DNA from: Limnanthes douglasii subsp. nivea
Lineage: Eukaryota > Streptophyta > Magnoliopsida > Brassicales > Limnanthaceae
Assembly: GCA_036936605.1 (NCBI GenBank)
Contig: JAUPFV010000004.1
Span: 287,598,009 to 287,662,008, forward strand
Length of the DNA: 64,000 nt
Direction: 5' to 3'
Shown here: one piece after another, positions 57,690-64,000 of the stretch
Numbering within the stretch: position 1 is the first letter of the stretch
Layout: each line of letters begins with the position of its first letter
The notes under the pieces: generated by a model
Told to the model about the DNA's origin: nothing
Seen by the model: only the letters and a program-made list of their open reading frames with translations
Database searches by the model: none
Translations under genes and position numbers: made by a program

Positions 57690-58083
57690 ATTTGAAGAAC
57701 TTCATAATTTTTTAACTTGGTTTCTTTATCTTTTTAGCTGACTTGAGTTTCTTTTTTCAGGATTGTGCTAAACTCCTTGCCAGATGGAGAGTTATCTTGC
57801 ATTATTGGAGACATTTGGAGACTTCTAATGTTGTCTTGAGAGGGAGAGTTGGTGTCCTAGAGAAAATTAACAGCTTCTTTGGGATCTTGCATATCACCTT
57901 GATTTTGAATATGTTGTATAGCTTCAATAATTTCAGCGTTATCTGGGATATTAGCTGTAAAAGTTTTCTGTATTTCATTTCTGCTTGTAACCGAAGTATA
58001 TTGTAAAGAGGTTTCCCGTCTCTGATTGTGAACAATAATTGATTTCAGATTAGGAATGGGATTAGAATTTGATTCAACAGCTT

Positions 58084-58941
58084 CTATCTATTCATCTTTT
58101 CCATCTTTTCAGTACCAACTCTCTCATTTTCTGCCTGTGCTATTCCCTTAGACTGAACCTGAACTTCATGGCCAGAACGCCTGACTTTTTTCTTACAATC
58201 ATCAAAACAATGGCCCAAGTGATAACAACCATTACAATAAGATGGGAGATTTTTGTATTTGAGATTACTCCAACACCCATAATTGATCCCAAAACCAATC
58301 CAGATTTGATGATGGATCTTCTTAGATAAGTCTATTTCAATTAAAGCAAGGGTAGAATTTTTCAAAGCTCCGTTTGAAGCTGATATTTCGATTTTAAAAG
58401 GCTTTCCAACCGTTGAGGAAATTTCCATGATGAAGTTAGAATTGTATAAATATTCTGGCAATTTTCACAAATCTAGTCCAAATAAGAGCAGTGGGATTTT
58501 CGTACTTAGGATGGAAGTCGAGTGACCATCTTAGAACTCTCATCGTTTAGCCTCCGACGTTCCACACACTTTTAACCCAGATTTTACAAGCATCTTCTTC
58601 TAAGTCGAATGCCAAAAACAAATGGTGAGAATCCCAGTTAGAAGTATTTAACTGACCTTTAAACTTCAAAGAAGTGAGAAAACTTTGAAGCACAGTTTTC
58701 TTGGAAAGACCTAAAGAAAATTTTCTGATCAAAGTGATTTTTGATTTCGTCTGAAGCTTCTCTTTAATTTCTTAATGAGATTGCACTCATATGTGATCAG
58801 ATTTCTTGGAAACACATTCTCGTTTCTGAAAATATCCACGAACTGCTTCTAAGAATTCTTATCTTCATCCATACTCTGTTTTTTCGATTGAAACAGGGCG
58901 AGGAAGTCGTCTTCGAAAAGAACGTTGTTTCTTATCTCCAT
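58084..58941 (-). pseudogene. ORF1 of LINE 2 (DUF4283-like with zinc knuckle)
   Basis: A probable start ATG at 58,941 gives MEIRNNVLFEDDFLALFQSK before a TAG near 58,850. 58,547-58,732 continues with MIRKFSLGLSKKTVLQSFL and HHLFLAFDLEEDACKIW, resembling the DUF4283 RNA-binding region of plant LINE ORF1. 58,084-58,461 reads PFKIEISASNGALKNSTLAL, KIHHQIWIGFGINYGCW and a knuckle, CNGCYHLGHCFDDC. Such ORF1 proteins coat LINE RNA. At least two breaks. Confidence 0.78.
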
Positions 58942-59147
58942 GATAGAGACAGTGAAAAACAAACAACAATAAGAAGCAAAGAGCGAGAGAGATCAGATAG
59001 AAAAGGAGAAGAACAACGGAAAGATCGCCGGAGAATTTCCAAAGTGACTCTGTTTTTCGACCATCTCTTCCATCTTCTTGGAGCTTTTCCACCAAATTTT
59101 CATCCCTCAGGATTTTTCTAACTAATTATGAGCACCTTCTAATTTGA
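58942..59147 (-). other. 5' leader of LINE 2
   Basis: About 200 bp, pyrimidine-rich in element orientation (tctgatctctctcgctcttt), between the 18-bp target duplication and the ORF1 ATG. The overlapping frames on both strands (58,865-59,121) look spurious. Confidence 0.6.
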
Positions 59148-59405
59148 ATCTTATAGGTTCGGTTTCATATCAGTTTTATTTGTTCGGTTTCATATTGATT
59201 TTTTCGGTTCACCAATTTTATCGGTTCGGTTTCAAACTGATTCTACCAATATATCGATTTTATTGGTTCGGTTTTAAACCGGATTTATCTATTCGATTTC
59301 TTATTTATTTAAATTTGAAAAATAGAACCGTGAACCGAACCATTAAAATTTGGTCCGGTTCTTATCCGTATAATTCTGATCCGGCTCTAAAAACCGGTCA
59401 ACATC
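59148..59405. repeat. Degenerate GGTTCGGTTT-type tandem repeats
   Basis: Units of about 20 bp built on atcggttcggtttcaaac, with the complement (gaaccgaacc) toward the right. The same motif at 53,070-53,125 is the left part of the array that LINE 2 split. The 89-codon frame at 59,144-59,413 is a translation of the repeat. Confidence 0.8.
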
Positions 59406-59499
59406 CGCGATAACATAGGGCAGTCATCTTAATAACTCTTTAACACATTGCAGATCATAATTTTTTATCTTTTCTTCCCTCAAATGCTCCTATTTGCTT

Positions 59500-61300
59500 T
59501 TTTTCAGGGGCAACACGAAAAAATAATTATTTAGAAATATATACATGTGAGTTAAATTGAATTTTTTTAATACCAACGAGCACGAACCTTAAACAAATTG
59601 TGTAATCTATATGTTTGTTTTTAGTATTGAATGACGATAAATTTGGTAAAACCAAAGTGTTAAAAAAATATTGATGGTAGAGTTATATATATGTATATGA
59701 ATGAACTAAAAATGATAATTATCGACGTAGACCAAAAATATACTTTTATTAACACACTACTATTCGACCTCAATTATTAGATTACAGTCTTATAAATAAC
59801 CAGAAGAATGAACAAACACTCATATATATATATTTAAGCCAGGACCTTCATTTACTCACCAAAAGAATGAAAAAAACACTCATATTTATATAAGCCAGGA
59901 CCTTATGTTATTCAAACATCTCTTATGAACTTACACATGTACGGATGTATGAAAAAACCTATGTTACTCAGATGACATTTCCTTCACTGTATGCGTCCAA
60001 CAATACAATCAATGGCCAGTTTCTCTCCTCCTTTGTCTGCTTGAAACATGACTTTTAATTGGGTGAAACTAAAGTCTCTCGATAGACTATCATATTTAAA
60101 AGACGTGCATCATTCCGCTCGAAAGCCTTACAACTCACAGCTTCGAGATCATAGATGCGTATAGTATCCTTACCAACACCCAACACAAGTTTGTGATTTT
60201 TTGTAAAATATAGTTGATAATTAGTAGGCGTCCGTACGAGTTCAATTCGAACACGATACAATTTTTTCCAAGAATCCTCAACCTCAACAGCATCCGCGTT
60301 CTTCTCCCACACTTCGATATAGTGATCACTATCAGCATACGCGTACTTATAGATGGCGCATAACAGAAGGGAATTATCGAAGGCACTCAACCGCATTTGG
60401 TAACTCCGGGTGTGACAGTCAGCAGGGAGTGGTACAACCTCCATGAATTTCTCATCTTTTATATTAAACGACAAAACTACAGCTTGTTTACCATCATGGT
60501 CATAGGACATCCAATGCAAATTTCCATTCGTAAAAATACCACAGTGGGGTTCGAAGTCATAACCAACTTTGTAAAATCCAACAGATTTCCATTCGTTAGA
60601 CTTCAGGTAGAAGCATTGAACTGGACAACAAATGTCTGCAGCAGAATGGTTTCGCAAAATTCCTATAACTATTTTGTAATCGTCAATTAACGGGTCATAT
60701 CCAAATCCATAAAAACGGAGAAGGATCTGACGTCCAGATACGTGGTCAGGGTCATATATGTCGTATGGTATAGGAGGTGGTGATTGCTTAAACTCCTTAG
60801 TAGATGGATTCCATAAGATAAAGGTATAAGAGTCAAGGAGCAAACATACCAAACCATCGCAGGATCCTACAAATGTCAACCACGTCGAGGTTTGAACCGG
60901 AATTGGATAGTTAAGCTCCACCATCGAATTTCCACAATCTCCATCATCCATGAACGAGGCCTGAGGTTGGGTAGACAAAAGGATCTTACTACAGTCTGGT
61001 CGAGAAGAGTGAGCTTTGATAAATTGGGGATCGGAGATGAGTGAACACCATGGCTTGGATACGCATTTGAAGCGCATTAGAGACTTCACAGGCAGCCTCG
61101 AGAGTATATCGAATATATTTTCATCAAGCAGCTCCGGCATCTCCATTGTAGACCCTGCAATAATCCAATCAAGATACCAAAAACCCAAAAAGCTAAACTA
61201 AAAATAAAAATAAAAAAAGAGAAACAAGAGATCGGAAAACAAGAGATCGAAGGAGATGGATCGGTAAAGTCAACTTTTAGAAGGTATTTTTCTGGGTAAA
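59500..61300. repeat. Duplicated F-box block, copy C
   Basis: Third, most diverged copy of the F-box block, same orientation. It retains the aattatttagaaatatat and caatctatatgtttgttttt flank, the ataagccaggacctt segment downstream and the aagtcaacttttagaaggt segment upstream of the gene. Confidence 0.8.
60055..61146 (-). CDS. F-box protein with F-box-associated (FBA) domain, gene 3
   Basis: An intact 363-codon frame, clearly paralogous to gene 1 along its whole length. The F-box at residues about 4-45 (MPELLDENIFDILSRLPVKS) is identical to gene 1 over that string. The associated region (about 80-345) has TFVGSCDGLVCLLLDSYTFI, LWNPSTKEFKQSPPPIP, FYGFGYDPLIDDYKIVIG and YLKSNEWKSVGFYKV. It is expected to act as a substrate adaptor of an SCF ubiquitin ligase; the target is unknown. 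The ATG at 61,146 is shared with the paralogues. A TTGCAG splice acceptor lies 9 bases upstream, in line with a 5'UTR intron, though no donor is obvious. Most differences from gene 1 fall in the associated region, as would suit divergent targets. No stops or shifts. Confidence 0.92.
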   Translation of the reverse strand: MEMPELLDENIFDILSRLPVKSLMRFKCVSKPWCSLISDPQFIKAHSSRPDCSKILLSTQPQASFMDDGDCGNSMVELNYPIPVQTSTWLTFVGSCDGLVCLLLDSYTFILWNPSTKEFKQSPPPIPYDIYDPDHVSGRQILLRFYGFGYDPLIDDYKIVIGILRNHSAADICCPVQCFYLKSNEWKSVGFYKVGYDFEPHCGIFTNGNLHWMSYDHDGKQAVVLSFNIKDEKFMEVVPLPADCHTRSYQMRLSAFDNSLLLCAIYKYAYADSDHYIEVWEKNADAVEVEDSWKKLYRVRIELVRTPTNYQLYFTKNHKLVLGVGKDTIRIYDLEAVSCKAFERNDARLLNMIVYRETLVSPN

Positions 61301-61490
61301 ACTACGGTTGGTCTATCATCTTTGGCTTTTTCTCAAGCTTTTTATATTCCTTTTGTATTAAACTAATTTTAATGTTTCATACCCGCGGGATTAATTACGA
61401 AGTGTCACCTGGTAAATCAAATAATACTATTTTGAATCTATGTCGATAGTAATAATAAATAAATTAAAACTGTGACTATAAATTAGGAAA

Positions 61491-61534
<44 letters not shown>

Positions 61535-62880
61535 GTATTCTTTGAATTCACGCGACATAAGTTCTAACTAATTGAGACAAAATATAATTATTTTTGAAAT
61601 ATAAAAATCAATTAAATATAATAAAAAACAAAATACCAACACAAAAATAATATTTTATCGAAATATATTTTTTAATTTTTTTAATTTATCTGTTTAGTTA
61701 GATATATTTTTAATCTATATTATTTTAGTTTTATTTTCTAATGTAATAATTATATGTACCTAGTTTTTATTGGTTTTTATGCGTTTAAAAAAATTATAAA
61801 AACTTAAAAAGGTTGAAAGTATTTTTTTCCTTATGAATTCGTTTTGAGAAACTACAATAATTAATATTTATTACATGATATTAAGTTATCATAATTATAG
61901 AAGATTTTAGCAATTTAATATATTTTTAACATGTGTTCAATGTAGTCAAATATATAAATGTCGGTTTCATTCATGATGTTTTGATTAATTTGTAGCTTAA
62001 GCCGAGAGATATTATCGATCAAGATGTATTGGTTATGTTCGCCAGTTTAGGCGTCAGCTACAAAGTACTCTGGATGATACAGGGATTCGATTAAAATGGT
62101 GAAATTCACCCCGGTAAGAAGCATCATAGTCCCCTGCAAAATAATTGAAGGGATTAAGAAGTGAAGTTCAGTCGTCCTTATTTATATGGCTTGTTTTTGT
62201 TAAATGTGTTTTTTAGTATGTGTGATGTTTGATGGTGGATGTTTGTTTCCAAAATATATTATATGGTATCGCAACCTTCTCGATTAGACTAAAAATAGTT
62301 TTTAAATATTTTTGGAGATTGGTTTCTCTCTATACAAACTATCTTTAAAAATGTATCTAAGTTTAATTTGTGCCGATCCTATTCCGACATACATTAAAAA
62401 CCATATACCGACCAAAAACCTATTGTGGCATTATTCGGCCAAGAGGAAAAGATTACTAGATCAAGTAGCGAATTGCTAGAGTTTTCAGATGTTGCTTTAT
62501 GTTGATTCACTTAGGCCTCTCCAATACTTTTGATTGAAAACATGGTTTAAAACAAAAAAAAAAATCATGTTGCTAACAAGTATTATGTAGTAGCCTCCAG
62601 TCCTTTTCAAAGAATGATTGAAGGATTACCAGGCTTAGTTTGAAGAATTCGTCGCACTCGGATGTTATTAGTTGAAATAGCCTCAATATTCTTTGTGGAA
62701 GTATAAGGGAATGATTAAGAGTTTGAAAGATAAATTAGAGGACTCTAGCGACTGATGCTCATATTTGCTGACTTGTTTGTTGTTGGATTATGGTTATTGT
62801 TGAGTTGTTAAGTGAAATGAAAATAACATGGAGTGGTATATGTGATGCGATACAGGTCGTGGTGTAATTTTATAGTGCAC
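61301..62880. other. AT-rich spacer; (A)30 tract
   Basis: No gene recognised. A run of 30 A lies at 61,502-61,531. It could be the tail of an old retroposed sequence or simple slippage; no flanking duplication was found. Confidence 0.5.
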
Positions 62881-62887
62881 ACGTGGA

Positions 62888-63075
62888 GTGACGGATCCAG
62901 AAAACAAAACAAACGGGGGCTGGTTCAGAGTTTGGAATTCGAATTTCATGTTCAAATTCATTTTCCATTGGATTACCAACAGTGACGGATCCAAAAAAAT
63001 AAAACAAACGGGGGCTAGTTCAGAGTTTGAAATTTGAATTTCATGTTCAAATTCATTTTCCATTGTATTACCAAA
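62888..63075. repeat. 94-bp tandem duplication with gtgacggatcc motif
   Basis: gtgacggatcca occurs at 62,888 and 62,982, each followed by acaaacgggggct, gttcagagttt and catgttcaaattcattttcc. The motif (gacggatcc then gggggc) resembles ends I have seen in common plant MITEs, but no complete element could be delimited. Confidence 0.85.
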
Positions 63076-64000
63076 AAGAGTTCGAAAATGATGTAATTTT
63101 TAAAAGAAGAACAATGGAAAGTTGTGGTTACAAATTTTTTACAAAAACTCATGGCCACAAAGAGGGAAAAAAAGATGCATTAAAAGCTTCGAGACTAAAG
63201 TTAGAGAATAAACTAAACAAGTTCAAATTTTATTTTCACAATTTGAAATCAAAAATCGAAAAATATGTCAAAAATAGACTAATCAAGCTTTCTAATCTTG
63301 TAGGAGCCGTGATGTAGACCTAAATCTGCCATTTATTTGCAATTCTGTCACACAATTTCTAACTCGATAGTCTATAATTCTAAAATAATTCAATTCAAAT
63401 AATTCTATTATCTTCTTACTATTTATCTCATTCTCACTCTATCTCACTTTCTTACTCTCTTAATATTCACAATATTATATTATAATTTAATATTTATTAA
63501 ATGTATTAAAAATATTAATATCTACATTTTTTGTTTTCTAACATTCTATGTATTTGTTTTTTTTTTTAAGTTTAAATGGGTTCTTTTTATCATTATTTTT
63601 TTCTTTTTCTTTTGGATAAGTTTTTTATTACAAAAAATTAAGTATTCATCTAAAATATAAATTATTAAAAACATAAGTTTCGGTATAATTTAAAAAAAAT
63701 AGAATTTAACATCTATAAATTAAGTTTTTTTAGTCAATTATAAATTTTATGGTTAGATTTATAAAAAACATTATGAAAAAATAATTTTTCACTATAATAA
63801 AAAATTAGATTTTGTTGATATATATTATCAAAAGGTGTGAAATAAAAATATTTTATATTTTTAATGTATAAAAAATTAATAAATATATAATTACCCAAAA
63901 TTTATTGCTAATTTGATTACTAACAATTGATTAATTTATTGTTTGAAATTAGTAAATACAATTAGCTTAATATTTGGTAACTCTAGTAAAAGTAAGCTTT
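63076..64000. other. No gene recognised
   Basis: Very AT-rich. A 96-codon frame (63,027-63,317) is Lys/Phe-rich and begins inside the tandem duplication, so it is unlikely to be a gene. Confidence 0.5.

Larger units (their letters stand above)
53128..59147 (-). mobile_element. LINE 2, about 6.0 kb, with 18-bp target duplication
   Basis: A minus-strand L1-type element. The flanks ATCTTATAGGTTCGATTT (53,110-53,127) and the same with G for A at one site (59,148-59,165) form a target duplication. The A-rich 3' tail (plus-strand T/C run, 53,125-53,138) is on the left, as required for this orientation. It contains a 5' leader, ORF1 (DUF4283-like and zinc knuckle) and ORF2 (endonuclease, RT, zinc-binding region, RNase H). 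Being full length is unusual for LINEs, but stops and shifts in both ORFs disable it. It was inserted within GGTTCGGTTT-type repeats. Confidence 0.85.

Noticed and set aside
58865..59121. Opposed frames of 76 and 77 codons at the LINE 2 5' end
   Set aside because: The start ATG of LINE ORF1 at 58,941 lies in another frame, and neither frame has a recognisable domain.

Overview
The window looks like a transposon-rich, gene-poor intergenic stretch from a flowering-plant nuclear genome, probably a eudicot. It is very AT-rich, and plant LTR retrotransposons, LINEs, a MULE and TRIM elements are nested in one another. The only apparently intact host genes are F-box genes with spread-out plant promoters. 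I see no bacterial or organellar features, no rRNA or tRNA genes and no CRISPR. I cannot name the species.

Layout. 1-2.1 kb: a (TA)25 microsatellite, a terminus-like sequence, and an exon-level fragment of a Furry/cell-morphogenesis gene (minus). 3.8-12.98 kb: three decayed Ty3/gypsy gag-only remnants, one plus and two minus, each next to a recognisable primer-binding site and LTR end. 13.1-17.1 kb: a MuDR-type MULE transposase pseudogene followed by minisatellites that share a 'gatgcgaaacc'-like core with an array at 8.3 kb. 17.5-18.1 kb: a TRIM copy. 18.6-19.1 kb: a foldback MULE-MITE with a 9-bp target duplication. 20.8-21.9 kb: an intact F-box gene.

22.4-38.6 kb is a Russian-doll nest. 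A 5'-truncated LINE is split first by a cluster of five TRIM LTRs in inverted orientation (23.6-25.9 kb). It is split again by a 9.9-kb Tat-clade gypsy element (26,264-36,195, minus) flanked by a perfect GAAGG duplication. On the opposite strand that element carries a long decayed ORF resembling the 'putative gypsy type transposon' (Transposase_28) family.

38.6-50.2 kb is a second copy of the F-box block. A 3-kb DNA element invades its 3' flank; it holds a captured ubiquitin-conjugating-enzyme exon and a 23-bp minisatellite. A 5.2-kb chromovirus-like gypsy element (43,888-49,121, plus, TCTCT duplication) is inserted inside the F-box coding sequence. 53.1-59.15 kb is a nearly complete LINE with an 18-bp target duplication. 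60.1-61.1 kb is a third, intact F-box gene. The remainder is AT-rich non-coding DNA.

How the parts fit. The host content is a minus-strand tandem array of three related F-box/FBA genes, presumably SCF ubiquitin-ligase substrate adaptors. It arose by block duplication, and the middle member has been destroyed by point mutations and a retrotransposon. Everything else is mobile DNA. All pol-type ORFs carry stops or frameshifts, so no autonomous element looks competent. Boundaries given with target duplications were read directly from the bases; family assignments rest on recognised motifs and no database search was possible.
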